Origin: Thermoplasmata archaeon
GTDB lineage: Archaea > Thermoplasmatota > Thermoplasmata > Lutacidiplasmatales > UBA184
Direction of reading: 5' to 3'
Assembly: GCA_027365105.1 (NCBI GenBank)
Contig: DAHXNZ010000001.1
Location: 1-64,000 of the forward strand
DNA length: 64,000 bases
The notes under the pieces are model-generated. The model had not been told where the DNA came from. It was given only the letters and a program-made list of their open reading frames with translations, and did not search any database. The position numbers and the translations under genes were made by a program. Shown piece after piece: positions 33,041 to 42,082 of the stretch. The first letter of the stretch is position 1. Every line of letters begins with the position of its first letter.

Positions 33041-34558
33041 CTAGAGGAAGTGGATGTCCCGGGGCAGGGGCATGGCCCGCTCCCGGAACGCCGGGGGCCA
33101 GCCGTCCGGGTCGAGCCCCTTCTGGGCGAGGAACGCGGTCAGCCAGCGCTCGAGGCCGATGCCGGAGCAGCCGCTCCAGAGCTCCCCCTTCTGTGCCTTG
33201 ATCGAGAACGCCTTCGTGTACTTGTCCCCCACGATGGAGAGGTTCTGGAATTCGAGCCATTCCGAGTCGGTCCGGCTTCCGCGGTAGGGCAGGTAGGCCT
33301 CGAAGTCGATGGTCCCCTTGACCCGGTCGACCGCATCGTCGACCCCGACCTTGCCGCTCTGCTGCATATAGAACGGCGTCACCCAAGCGGTCCGCCATTC
33401 GAGCTCGAGGATCCGGTCGAAGACCCGGGAGTACCGCTCGAGGAGCTGCGTCCTCAGCTCGGTCAACTGCTCGGGGGTCCCGAGGTAGACCGGCTCGATG
33501 CGGTGGAACTCGTCGACCCGCTCGAGGCCGTGCCGGCCTCCGCTCTCGTAGCGGTTGGAGACCGCCGCCCGGTCGAAGATCTTCACCGGAAGGCTGTCGG
33601 TCGCCAGGGTCCGCCCCCCGAGCCACCAGTAGGTTGTCGGGCACTGGGCGTAGCACGAGATCGCGGTGGGGCCGGTGACCATCCGGCGCAGCTCCTCCTC
33701 CGGGACCTGGCGGGTGATCTTGACCAGGTCGGTGAACCGCTCCCACGCGGCCGGATCCCGCGTCTTCGGTTCGGCCACGTAGTAGAACTCCCCGGGCAGT
33801 CCCTCGAGATGGCCGGTCTTGAGGAGGATGTCGAAGGAGTCGTGGTGCGGCTGGACGACCTCCTGGAACCCGAGGGGCAGGAGGACCTCCTCCCGGGCGA
33901 TCCGCTCCATCGTCCTCAGGAGGTGGGCGGCGGTCGGGCCGAGGTACCACTTCCCCTTCGTCGGGCCGGAGCGGACCCACCCGCGGGCGAGCATCTCCTC
34001 CGTGGGATCCTTCTCGAACCGGATCTCTCGGGGGCCGCTCTCCGAGAGGAGCGCCCAGTACTGCTCCTTGCCCTCGTAGTGCTGGCGCCGCACCTTCTCC
34101 TGCACCAGGGCTGCGGCGCGATCCATGTAGTTGTCCCGAAGCGCCTCCTCCGAGAGGTCGAGTAGTTCGAGAACCGCCCGGGACTCCTCCCATCTCAACT
34201 CGTGGGGGATCGGGAGGCTCACTGGGGCCTTGGGCGGAGCGTCCAGGGCCAGGGTGATCCGGTAGCGGGGCGAGCGGAAGCCTCGGATCCCGATCTTCTG
34301 GCTTCGGCCGAGCTCCTCGGCCAGCCGGCGGACCAGCGAGAGGAGCACCTGGTGGGGTCGACCCCCGTCGCTTTCGAGGACCAACCGGAGAATCGGTCCG
34401 TCGACCGCGACCCCGGTCAGTTCGCCCCGCCCGCGGGTGCCCAGCGTCTTGGCGAACGCCTCCTCGGCGACCCGGCGGATGAGCGCCTCGGTGGCCGCGA
34501 GGTCCGGGGGCGGGTCGGAGAGCTGGATCTCGACTTCGAGCCGGTGCTCCATGATCAT
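33041..34558 (-). CDS. serS: Seryl-tRNA synthetase, methanogen-type (SerRS2)
   Basis: 505 residues. It does not have the bacterial/eukaryal coiled-coil N-terminus but an alpha/beta N-domain of ~165 residues, as in the rare zinc-dependent class II SerRS. The three zinc ligands are visible: Cys in AISCYAQCPTTYW, Glu in NRYESGGRHGLERVDEFHRIE, and Cys in WSGCSGIGLERW. Class II motif 3 is GIGLERW. It charges tRNA-Ser in the cytoplasm. A TATA-like TTTTATGC (34577-34584) lies about 24 nt before the ATG at 34558. No second SerRS gene is in the window. Confidence 0.95.
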   Translation of the reverse strand: MIMEHRLEVEIQLSDPPPDLAATEALIRRVAEEAFAKTLGTRGRGELTGVAVDGPILRLVLESDGGRPHQVLLSLVRRLAEELGRSQKIGIRGFRSPRYRITLALDAPPKAPVSLPIPHELRWEESRAVLELLDLSEEALRDNYMDRAAALVQEKVRRQHYEGKEQYWALLSESGPREIRFEKDPTEEMLARGWVRSGPTKGKWYLGPTAAHLLRTMERIAREEVLLPLGFQEVVQPHHDSFDILLKTGHLEGLPGEFYYVAEPKTRDPAAWERFTDLVKITRQVPEEELRRMVTGPTAISCYAQCPTTYWWLGGRTLATDSLPVKIFDRAAVSNRYESGGRHGLERVDEFHRIEPVYLGTPEQLTELRTQLLERYSRVFDRILELEWRTAWVTPFYMQQSGKVGVDDAVDRVKGTIDFEAYLPYRGSRTDSEWLEFQNLSIVGDKYTKAFSIKAQKGELWSGCSGIGLERWLTAFLAQKGLDPDGWPPAFRERAMPLPRDIHFL

Positions 34559-34576
34559 CGCGGGAGCCGCCGGCGC

Positions 34577-34636
34577 GCATAAAACGGCGCGGTCCGGGGT
34601 CGCCCGGCGCGCCCCCCCCCCCCAGAGTTTTAGGGC
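34577..34636. promoter_or_regulatory. Divergent promoter region with a 12-nt C tract
   Basis: Minus-strand TATA-like TTTTATGC (34577-34584) serves serS; plus-strand TTTTAGGG (34628-34635) likely serves the aldehyde dehydrogenase. Between them lies an uninterrupted run of twelve C (34612-34623). Confidence 0.45.
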
Positions 34637-34668
34637 CCCGCCGCGTGCCGGTCGCGGTGGGATTGAAT

Positions 34669-36156
34669 ATGGTCGCGACGGTCGAAGAGTTTGGCCTGTG
34701 GATTGACGGACACTGGGAGTCGCCGGCCGGAGCCCAGCAGTTCATGACCATCAACCCCGCGACCCGGGAGCCGATCGCCTCGTTCGTGAGCGCCACCCCG
34801 AAGGACGTCGAGCGGGCGGTGACCGCCGCCCAGAAGGCCTTTCCGGCCTGGCGGGATACCCCGGCGCCCAAACGCGGGGAGATCCTGCGGCAGGCGGCCC
34901 AGCGGCTCGCGCAGAGGAAGGAGGAGGTCGGACGGTGGGTGACCCGGGAGATGGGCAAGGTCATCGCCGAAGGGAAAGGGGATGTCCAGGAGGCGATCGA
35001 TTTCATCGAGTACATGGCCGGGGAGGGGCGCCGGCTCTTCGGTGAGACGGTCCCCTCGGAGCTTCGCTCCAAGTTCTGCCTGACCGTCCGGCAGCCCAAG
35101 GGGGTCGTCGCCTGCATCACCCCCTGGAACTTCCCGACCGCGATCCCGAACTGGAAGATCGCGGCGGCGCTCATCACCGGCAACACGGTCGTCTTCAAGC
35201 CGGCCTCGACCACGGCCCGATGCGCGATCGAGGTCGTCCGGATCTACGAGGAGGCCGGTCTCCCGCCCGGCGTGCTCAACCTGGTCACGGGCCCGGGCGA
35301 CGTGGTCGGCCACGCGATGATCGACGACCCTCGGGTCCGGACCGTCTCCTTCACGGGCGGGGTCGACACCGGTCGGGAAGTCTACCTTCGGGGCGCGAAG
35401 TCGCTCAAGATGGTCCACCTCGAGCTGGGGGGGAAAAACCCGGTGATCCTGCTCGAGGACGCGGCGATCCCGCTCGCGGTGGACGGGGTTCTCTTCGGGG
35501 CGTTCGGAACTTCGGGCCAGCGGTGCACGGCGACCAGCCGGCTCATCGTCCATGAGAAGATCTACGACCAGGTCCTGGAGGAACTGGACCGGCGCCTCGA
35601 CCACTTCCCGGTCGGCGACCCGCTCGACCCGGCGACCGGCATGGGTCCGGTCGCCAGCGCGAGCCAGGAGCGCCGGATCTTGGACTACATCGAGATTGGC
35701 CGGACGGAAGCCCGGCTCCGGCGCGGGGGCCGAAAGCTCACCGGCGGCCTCTACGACCGGGGGTTCTTCATCGAGCCGACCATCTTCGAGACGGCCCACG
35801 GGACCCGCATTTCCAAGGAGGAGATCTTCGGGCCGGTGCTCTCGGTCCTCAAGGTGGGGAGCTACGAGGAGGCGGTCCGGATCGCCAACGACGTCGACTA
35901 CGGGCTCTCCTCCGCCCTCTATACACGCGACGTGAACCGGGCGTTCCGGGCGATCCAGGATCTCGAGGCCGGCATCACCTACATCAACGCTCCTACCATC
36001 GGGGCCGAAGTCCAGTTGCCGTTCGGGGGAATCAAGCAGACCGGCAACGGCGGCCGGGAGGCCGGGTCCGCGGCCATCGAGGAGTTCACCGAGATCAAGA
36101 CGGTCTTCGTTGACTTCTCCGAGCGGCTCCAGAAGGCCCAGATCGACGTGGAGTAG
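34669..36156 (+). CDS. NAD(P)-dependent aldehyde dehydrogenase
   Basis: 495 residues from the ATG at 34669. Catalytic Cys is in FGTSGQRCTATSRL and Glu in HLELGGKNPVILLE; PWNFPTAIPNWKIAAAL and FTGGVDTGREV form the cofactor site. Length and sequence fit the Thermoplasma-type glyceraldehyde dehydrogenase of the non-phosphorylative Entner-Doudoroff pathway, or an alpha-ketoglutaric semialdehyde dehydrogenase; the substrate cannot be settled by reading. An upstream in-frame GTG (34645) lies between the TATA-like box and this ATG and was not preferred. Confidence 0.88.
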   Translation: MVATVEEFGLWIDGHWESPAGAQQFMTINPATREPIASFVSATPKDVERAVTAAQKAFPAWRDTPAPKRGEILRQAAQRLAQRKEEVGRWVTREMGKVIAEGKGDVQEAIDFIEYMAGEGRRLFGETVPSELRSKFCLTVRQPKGVVACITPWNFPTAIPNWKIAAALITGNTVVFKPASTTARCAIEVVRIYEEAGLPPGVLNLVTGPGDVVGHAMIDDPRVRTVSFTGGVDTGREVYLRGAKSLKMVHLELGGKNPVILLEDAAIPLAVDGVLFGAFGTSGQRCTATSRLIVHEKIYDQVLEELDRRLDHFPVGDPLDPATGMGPVASASQERRILDYIEIGRTEARLRRGGRKLTGGLYDRGFFIEPTIFETAHGTRISKEEIFGPVLSVLKVGSYEEAVRIANDVDYGLSSALYTRDVNRAFRAIQDLEAGITYINAPTIGAEVQLPFGGIKQTGNGGREAGSAAIEEFTEIKTVFVDFSERLQKAQIDVE

Positions 36157-36159
36157 CCG

Positions 36160-36375
36160 ATGGGGGGGGGCTACCGGGCCTCCGACGAGGCGCTCGAACG
36201 CGAGATCGCGACACTCGAGGGCCTCGCCCGCCTCCGGCTGCGACGGTACAACCGGGAGTTCCGCGACCTCGACCGGGACCTCCGGGAGCTCCGCCGGGAG
36301 CGGGCCCGACGCAAGGCCGAGGGCCGGGTCCCCGCGACCGGCTCGAGCGCATCGACCGAAGAGTCGTCGGCCTAA
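36160..36375 (+). CDS. Small charged helical protein
   Basis: 71 residues starting 4 nt after the aldehyde dehydrogenase stop. Residues 8-55 form a strongly charged amphipathic helix (RRYNREFRDLDRDLRELRRERARR) ending in a Ser/Thr tail. Probably translated with the upstream gene; function unknown. Confidence 0.5.
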   Translation: MGGGYRASDEALEREIATLEGLARLRLRRYNREFRDLDRDLRELRRERARRKAEGRVPATGSSASTEESSA

Positions 36376-36776
36376 CCCGCCACCTGCCCCGGAGGCATGG
36401 GCGGTGGCCTTCCCGCCCCCCGTGTGATCACCGAAGGGAGAGGCGGCGGGGGCGTCTCGACCGAGATCGGGCGTTGGAGTTCCCGTCGCGGCCGACGTCG
36501 CCTTCCCGGTGCCCCCGGGTCCCCCGCCGAGCGCGCGGACGGGCTCCCGTCGCGGCGACCGCCGCGCATCCCCGCGCGCCGTGGGCCCCCCGTACTCCGC
36601 ATCGGCCGAAGGGTACCCCTTCGGATTCGGGCATCGACGGAGAAGGAGGTGAGCGGGCGATCGATCTTCTCCGATCGCGCCCGGCGCATGCTCTCAGCCC
36701 GGACCGGTCCCCCTGCCCCCGGCCGGTGGGTCGCCAATCCCTCCGGGAATGGGAAGGGCCGCGCGCGCCGACATCG
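36376..36776. other. Convergent intergenic region with a hairpin
   Basis: No plausible gene. A near-perfect inverted repeat CCGAAGG-GTACC-CCTTCGG lies at about 36606-36624 and could act as a terminator-like or stability element between the converging genes. Confidence 0.35.
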
Positions 36777-38195
36777 TTACTGGAGCGAACGGGCCGGGTT
36801 GTCGAAGTTGGTGAGGAGCGTCTGGTTGCGCATTCGCGGACGGGCGATCGGCCGGAGGAAGGGGTCGTCCTCGAGCGCGGGCAGCGTCTCGTGCAGCGGC
36901 ACGTCGAGCAGGATCTCCCGGCTCCGGCCGCCTCGGCCCTTGGAGACGATCGTCGCCCGGACGAGGCCCAGCGACTCCAGTTCGGAGATGTGGTTGCTGA
37001 TGCTGCGGGCGTGGAGGGGCTGAAGCCCCAGCCGGACGATCAGCTTGGAGTAGCTCTCGTAGACCTCGCCCGTGAGCACGCTGGTCCTCCGCTTCTCGTA
37101 GGCGAGGAGGATCGCATAGAGGAGGACCTTGCAGTGCTGCGGCAGGGTCCGGCAGCATTCGAGGATCAGGTCCTGTTCGAGCCGGTTCTTCGCCTTGATG
37201 ACGTGGTCCTGCGTGATCCGCTTCGCCCGGTCCCGCTCGGCCATCTCGGCCGACAGGCGGAGGAGCGCCAGCGCCCGGCGGGCGTCGCCGTTCTCGAGCG
37301 CGGCGTAGGCGGCGCACCGTTCCACGACCCCCGCGTCGAGCACGTTCTCCCGGAACGCCATCTGGGCCCGGTCCCGCAGGATATCCTGCAGCTGGAGGGC
37401 GTTGTACGGAGGGAAGAGGATCTTCTCCTCGTTGAGTCGGCTGCGGACCCGCGCGTCGAGGCCGTTGGTGAACTTGAGGTCGTTCGAGATGCCGACGAGG
37501 GCGATCCGGGCCCGTTCGAGCTCGGTATTGAGCTGGCTCAGGGAGTAGAGCACCCCGTCCCCGCTGCGGGCCACGAGCCGGTCGACCTCGTCCAAAACGA
37601 GGACCACCGTGCCGCCCCGGACATCCATGAGCCGCCGCATCGCGAGCTCGACGCGGTCGAGCGCCCAGCCGGTCGGGATCCGGTCCGCCTCGGCGGCGGC
37701 GAACGAGTTGCCGATCGTCTGGAGGAGGCTGTAGGGGGTGTCGATCGTGCCGCAGTTGACGGTCACGAAGGTGATCTGGGCGGCCAGTTCGCCCCGCCGC
37801 TGGATCTCCTGGCGGACCTGGGCGACCACCGCCGTCTTTCCGGTGCCGATCTTCCCGTAGATGAGGAGGTTCGACGGGAGGTCGCCGTGGAGGGCCGGGG
37901 CGAGGATCTCGGCCACGAGCCGGGTCTGCTCCTCCCGATGAGGGAGACGGGCCGGAACGAACGACTCGCGCAGCACCTCGCGGCTTCCCCGGAACAGTTC
38001 GCTCTTCGAGGCCAGGTACGCATCGACGAACTCGGTGGCAGTTCCCGAGGCCGGGGGCGGAGGTGTCGGGGCGGAAGCGTTCGAGGCCGGAGGGCCCCCG
38101 CGCTCGACCGGAGGGGGGAGCCCGTCCGTGGCGCCCCGGCTGGTCTCCCGCTCATCGGCGGGCCGGCCCGCGGAGGCGTCGGGCATGGAGGACAC
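36777..38195 (-). CDS. cdc6: Orc1/Cdc6 replication initiator
   Basis: 472 residues. An unusual Pro/Ala-rich N-terminal extension of ~50 residues precedes the AAA+ ATPase: Walker A IYGKIGTGKTA, Walker B VLVLDEVDRL, sensor 1 VGISNDL, and sensor 2 GDARRALALLR. A C-terminal winged helix (residues ~345-440) would bind origin DNA. It marks and loads the archaeal replication origin, which often lies beside the gene, though no clear origin recognition box was recognised here. The start is GTG 38195 or, three codons later, ATG 38186. A TATA-like TACATATG lies at 38243-38250. Confidence 0.93.
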   Translation of the reverse strand: MSSMPDASAGRPADERETSRGATDGLPPPVERGGPPASNASAPTPPPPASGTATEFVDAYLASKSELFRGSREVLRESFVPARLPHREEQTRLVAEILAPALHGDLPSNLLIYGKIGTGKTAVVAQVRQEIQRRGELAAQITFVTVNCGTIDTPYSLLQTIGNSFAAAEADRIPTGWALDRVELAMRRLMDVRGGTVVLVLDEVDRLVARSGDGVLYSLSQLNTELERARIALVGISNDLKFTNGLDARVRSRLNEEKILFPPYNALQLQDILRDRAQMAFRENVLDAGVVERCAAYAALENGDARRALALLRLSAEMAERDRAKRITQDHVIKAKNRLEQDLILECCRTLPQHCKVLLYAILLAYEKRRTSVLTGEVYESYSKLIVRLGLQPLHARSISNHISELESLGLVRATIVSKGRGGRSREILLDVPLHETLPALEDDPFLRPIARPRMRNQTLLTNFDNPARSLQ

Positions 38196-38300
38196 TGCAA
38201 CAACCTGCCCGGGTCGCGGGCCCCTGTCGCAGGGGGGGTGGCCATATGTAGCTTTTCACTGCGCGACGGCCATAATCGGGCCGTCCGACCGAACCGAAGC

Positions 38301-38310
38301 CATTTGAAGG
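38301..38310 (+). promoter_or_regulatory. AT-rich promoter element
   Basis: CATTTGAAGG centred about 27 nt before the ATG at 38332, matching the leaderless pattern seen elsewhere. It may drive the downstream ipk-fni-elp3 run. Confidence 0.35.
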
Positions 38311-38331
38311 GGCGACGCGCTCCCGGGGAGA

Positions 38332-38568
38332 ATGTCCGGCTACGGAAGCCCGGCCCGGGCCCATGGAGCCCACCCCAAGACCCCCCTCTCGGTGCTGTGG
38401 ATCGTCACCGCGGCCGTCCTGATCGGGATCGGCCTGACGGTGATGTCGTACTTCCTGACCTACATCACCACCACCGCCGACTGGACGCTGATCCCGGGCG
38501 CGGCTCTCCTCGCCGTCGGCTTTTTGATGCTGATGGACCGGCGGGCCGGCCTCGACTCCGGGAGCTAG
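38332..38568 (+). CDS. Small two-helix membrane protein
   Basis: 78 residues with two hydrophobic helices (VLWIVTAAVLIGIGLTVMSYFLTYI and WTLIPGAALLAVGFLMLM). It is the first gene upstream of ipk with a 8-bp gap, so it is likely co-transcribed with the isoprenoid genes. No family is recognised. Confidence 0.6.
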   Translation: MSGYGSPARAHGAHPKTPLSVLWIVTAAVLIGIGLTVMSYFLTYITTTADWTLIPGAALLAVGFLMLMDRRAGLDSGS

Positions 38569-38576
38569 GCCTCCGG

Positions 38577-39398
38577 ATGAGCCGACACGCCCCCCTCAAC
38601 GGGCCGGGGATCCGGCCGTGGGCGGTCGTCAAACTCGGCGGAAGCGTCCTCACCCGAAAACGGGGGATCGAAGCGCTCCGCCCCAAGATCCTGGCCCGGC
38701 TGGCCGCCGAAATCGCCCGAGCGAGCGGCCGACCTTTGATCGTGCTCCATGGAGCCGGCTCGTTCGGCCACCCCGGGGCTCGCCGGTTCGGCCTTGCGGG
38801 CCCCCCGGACCCGCGGACCGACCGGCTCCGGGGCGCGGCGATCGTCGGGACCGAAGTCCGTCGGCTTCACCTCGCGGTCCTGCGCGCGCTGGTGGCGGCG
38901 GGCGCGAATCCGGTCTCGGTTCCGATGGCGACCCATACGCTCCAGCGGGAGGGACGCCCGGTCGAAATGGATCTGAAACCGTTCACGACCGCCCTGGACC
39001 GGGGGGCGATCCCGGTCGGATTCGGCGACGTCGTCCCCGACGAGGCCTGGGGGTTCTCCATCCTCTCGGCCGACACGCTCGCCGTGGCGCTCGCGACCGA
39101 ACTGCGTCCGGAGCGGGTCCTCTTCGTGAGCGACGTCCCGGGACTGATTGCGCCGGCCCGCTCGGGCCCGCCGCGGATCTATCCCGAGTTGTCCGACGCG
39201 ACCCTCCTCCATCTCCGCCCCGGGGCGAGCGGGATTGACGTCACCGGGGGGATCGCGGGCAAGATTACGGCGATGCAGGCGATTGCACGGGCCGGGATCG
39301 ACGCAGGTCTTATTAGCGGGCTCTCGGATGGCCGGCTCGCCCGGGCGCTGGCGGGAGAACGAGTCTATGGGAGCTGGTGGAGCGCCGGATCCCGCTGA
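38577..39398 (+). CDS. ipk: Isopentenyl phosphate kinase
   Basis: 273 residues. Amino acid kinase fold with VVKLGGSVLTRK, the IPK-specific His in VLHGAGSFGHPGARRFGL, FGDVVPDEAWGFSILSADTLAVALA, and TGGIAGKITAMQ. It phosphorylates isopentenyl phosphate to isopentenyl diphosphate in the archaeal mevalonate pathway. The start ATG at 38577 follows the small membrane gene. The following isomerase gene begins inside its 3' end (32-nt overlap), which couples the two successive pathway steps. Confidence 0.93.
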   Translation: MSRHAPLNGPGIRPWAVVKLGGSVLTRKRGIEALRPKILARLAAEIARASGRPLIVLHGAGSFGHPGARRFGLAGPPDPRTDRLRGAAIVGTEVRRLHLAVLRALVAAGANPVSVPMATHTLQREGRPVEMDLKPFTTALDRGAIPVGFGDVVPDEAWGFSILSADTLAVALATELRPERVLFVSDVPGLIAPARSGPPRIYPELSDATLLHLRPGASGIDVTGGIAGKITAMQAIARAGIDAGLISGLSDGRLARALAGERVYGSWWSAGSR

Positions 39399-40473
39399 CC
39401 CCCCGAACGGGGCCGGGATCGACCTGAGCCACCGGAAGGCCGAGCATGTGAAGCTCGTGCTGGATCGCCCGGTCGAGACCCGCTACCGATACTGGAACGA
39501 CGTGGAGCTGATCCATCACGCCCTGCCCGGCTTCGATTTCGAGGAGGTCGACCCGCGGGTCACCCTCCTGGGCCGGGACCTGGAGGCCCCCCTGGTGATC
39601 ACCGGCATGACCGGCGGCTACCCGGGCGCCACCGAGATCAACTCCAACCTGGCTCGGGCCGCGGCCGAACTCGGGATCGCGATGGGGGTGGGCAGCGAGC
39701 GGGCCGCCATCCAGAAGGGGCAGTTCCCTTCGAGCTTCAGTTGTGTCGCAAAGTTCCCGGTGCCCCTCAAGCTCGCCAACGTCGGCGCGCCCCAGCTCGT
39801 CCCCCAGTCGGGTGGAGAGGCGGCCCTCGGACTCCCCGAGGCCCGGTCGGCGATGGACCTCATCGGGGCCCATGCGCTCGCGGTCCACCTCAACTACCTC
39901 CAAGAGATGGTGCAGCCGGAGGGGGACCGGCGGGCCCGCGGCGCGCTCGAGCGGATCGGTGCGCTGGCGGCGGAACTTCCCGTGCTGGTCAAGGAGACCG
40001 GGGCCGGCCTGTCCGCGCGGGTCGCAGAGCCGCTGCGGGACCGGGGGGTCCGGGCCTTCGACGTGAGCGGCACGGGCGGGACCAGCTTCGCCGCCGTCGA
40101 GCACTACCGGGCGCTCGACCGGGGCGCGGCCCGCGAGGCGCGGGTGGGGTTGACGTTCTGGAACTGGGGAATCCCGTCCCCCGTTTCGGTCCTGGAGGTC
40201 GCCCCGCTCGGCCGCCCCGTCATCGCGAGCGGCGGGATCCGTTCCGGCCTCGATATCGCCCGGGCGATCGCCCTCGGCGCGACGGCCGCCGGCATCGCCG
40301 GCGGCGTCCTCCGTGCCGCGGCCACCTCGTTCGAAGCCACCCGGACCGAGATCGCCCAGTGGATTCACGAACTCAAGGTGGCGATGTTCCTCTGCGGCGC
40401 CCGGACCATCCCCGAGCTCCAGCGATCCCGCTACGTTCTTCTCGGGGAGACCCGATCATGGGTCCAGCGCTGA
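39367..40473 (+). CDS. fni: Isopentenyl-diphosphate delta-isomerase, type 2
   Basis: 368 residues from the ATG at 39367. Characteristic segments: SHRKAEHVKLVL, ITGMTGGYPGATEIN, GVGSERAAIQ, HLNYLQEMVQPEGDR, VKETGAGLSA and DVSGTGGTSFAAVEHYR, then the FMN phosphate-binding IASGGIRSGLDIARAIALGA. It is the FMN-dependent isomerase that interconverts IPP and DMAPP for archaeal lipids. It overlaps ipk by 32 nt and elp3 by 16 nt. Confidence 0.95.
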   Translation: MGAGGAPDPADPPNGAGIDLSHRKAEHVKLVLDRPVETRYRYWNDVELIHHALPGFDFEEVDPRVTLLGRDLEAPLVITGMTGGYPGATEINSNLARAAAELGIAMGVGSERAAIQKGQFPSSFSCVAKFPVPLKLANVGAPQLVPQSGGEAALGLPEARSAMDLIGAHALAVHLNYLQEMVQPEGDRRARGALERIGALAAELPVLVKETGAGLSARVAEPLRDRGVRAFDVSGTGGTSFAAVEHYRALDRGAAREARVGLTFWNWGIPSPVSVLEVAPLGRPVIASGGIRSGLDIARAIALGATAAGIAGGVLRAAATSFEATRTEIAQWIHELKVAMFLCGARTIPELQRSRYVLLGETRSWVQR

Positions 40474-42032
40474 GCCCGGAGACGGGCCGTCGGAGTCCTG
40501 CCGGGGACTCCCTGCACCGGGCCAAGCTGGCCTGGGCGAAGGCGCACGGCGGCGCGGCGCTCCCCTCGAACGTTGAGTTCCTCAACACCCTGCCCGACGC
40601 GGAGCGGGCCCGGTTCTCGGGCGGGGTCTACCGCAAGCCCAGCCGGACCCTTTCCGGACTCGCGGTGGTGGCGGTGATGACCGCGCCCGCCCCGTGCCCG
40701 CACGGACAGTGCAGCTACTGCCCCGGCGGGGTGGCGCTGGGGTCGCCGCAGAGCTACACCGGCGAGGAGCCGTCCGCCCTGCGAGGAGCCGAGTTCCACT
40801 GGGATTCGGAGGCGATCACACGGCACCGGCTCGAGTCGCTCGAGGCGATCGGCCACGCGACGAGCAAGGTCGAGGCGATCGTCATGGGCGGCACCTTTCC
40901 GGCCCGGCCGGTACCCTACATCCGGTCGACCATCCGCGGCATCTACGACGGGCTGAACGGAGTGAAATCCTCGACCCTGTCGGAGGCCCAGGAGCGCAAC
41001 GAGACCGCGGCCCGCCGTCTCGTGGGACTCACCGTCGAGACCCGGCCCGACTGGTGTGACGAACGGATTCTGCCGACGCTGCTGGACGCCGGGGTCACGC
41101 GGGTGGAGATCGGAGTGGAGTGCCTGCGTCCCGAGGTCCTGGAACGGACCGGCCGGGCGCACGGCGTCGGCGACGTCGCCCGGGCCACCCGGGCGGCCCG
41201 ATCGCAGGGGCTGAAGGTCGCCTACCATCTGATGCTCGGCCTGCCCGGCGCGACCCCGGCCACCGATCTCGAGGACTTCGTTCGGATCACCCGGGATCCG
41301 GCGTTCGTGCCGGACATGCTCAAGATCTACCCCACGCTGGTCGTCCCGATGACCCGCCTCCATGCCGAATGGGCCCGGGGCGAGTACACGCCGTACGATA
41401 CCGAAACCGCCGTGGCGCTGCTCGCGGAGATGAAGCGTCGGATCCCGCCTTGGATCCGGATCCAGCGGATCCAGCGCGACATCCCCTCCCGCAACCTCGC
41501 CGCCGGGGTCCGCGCGAGCAATCTGCGCGAACGGGTCCGCGACCGGCTCCGCGAGACCGGCGAATACTGCCGCTGCCTGAGGTGCCGGGAGGTCGGCCGG
41601 CGGGCGACCCCCCCGATCTCGGAGTTCGTGATGGTGCGGCAGGGCTACCGCTCGTCCGGCGGCGTCGAACTCCTCCTTTCGTGGGAGGCCCCCCGGGAGG
41701 ATGCGGTCGCCGGGTTCCTCCGCCTGCGGATCCCCGACGACGGGGCCGAGAACCCGCTCCCCGCACCGATCATCCGGGAGCTCAAGGTCCTCGGTGCGGA
41801 GGTCCCGGTGGGCCGGGCCGGTGACGGCCCCGGTGACTACCAGCACCACGGCCTGGGCCGACAGCTCGTGGCGGCCGCGGAGGCGGAGGCCCGGGACCGG
41901 GGATTCGACCGGCTCTTCGTGCTGAGCGCCGTGGGCACCCGCCGGTACTACGAGCGACTGGGCTTCGTCCGGGCCGACCCCCACATGGTGAAAGCCCTTT
42001 TCGCGGGACGTAACCCTACCCCGCGCGCGTAG
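40458..42032 (+). CDS. elp3: Elp3-type tRNA uridine modification enzyme (radical SAM + GNAT)
   Basis: 524 residues. The radical SAM part has CPHGQCSYCPGG with the cluster cysteines, GGTFPARP, and VETRPDWCDE. The C-terminal acetyltransferase domain (about 400-510) has YQHHGLGRQLVAAAEAEARDRG (acetyl-CoA loop) and the ending GTRRYYERLGFV. Between them a zinc-binding YCRCLRCREVG is visible. It makes carboxymethyl-uridine at the tRNA wobble position. The ATG lies inside the end of fni. Confidence 0.93.
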   Translation: MGPALSPETGRRSPAGDSLHRAKLAWAKAHGGAALPSNVEFLNTLPDAERARFSGGVYRKPSRTLSGLAVVAVMTAPAPCPHGQCSYCPGGVALGSPQSYTGEEPSALRGAEFHWDSEAITRHRLESLEAIGHATSKVEAIVMGGTFPARPVPYIRSTIRGIYDGLNGVKSSTLSEAQERNETAARRLVGLTVETRPDWCDERILPTLLDAGVTRVEIGVECLRPEVLERTGRAHGVGDVARATRAARSQGLKVAYHLMLGLPGATPATDLEDFVRITRDPAFVPDMLKIYPTLVVPMTRLHAEWARGEYTPYDTETAVALLAEMKRRIPPWIRIQRIQRDIPSRNLAAGVRASNLRERVRDRLRETGEYCRCLRCREVGRRATPPISEFVMVRQGYRSSGGVELLLSWEAPREDAVAGFLRLRIPDDGAENPLPAPIIRELKVLGAEVPVGRAGDGPGDYQHHGLGRQLVAAAEAEARDRGFDRLFVLSAVGTRRYYERLGFVRADPHMVKALFAGRNPTPRA

Positions 42033-42040
42033 TTTCAGCA

Positions 42041-42050
42041 AGTTTTATGC
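42041..42050 (+). promoter_or_regulatory. TATA-like box of mat
   Basis: AGTTTTATGC about 37 nt before the ATG at 42083. It predicts a start site near 42070 and a leader of about 12 nt. Confidence 0.4.
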
Positions 42051-42082
42051 CCCCTTCCGACTCGGGCGACTCCGAGTGCACC

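Noticed and set aside
38196-38331. Replication origin beside orc1/cdc6
   Set aside because: No convincing origin recognition box pair was found; only a G-run and a short inverted repeat.
36474-38576. Long plus-strand upstream extension of the ipk frame
   Set aside because: It overlaps orc1/cdc6 on the other strand, is low complexity, and IPK homology begins at the ATG 38577.
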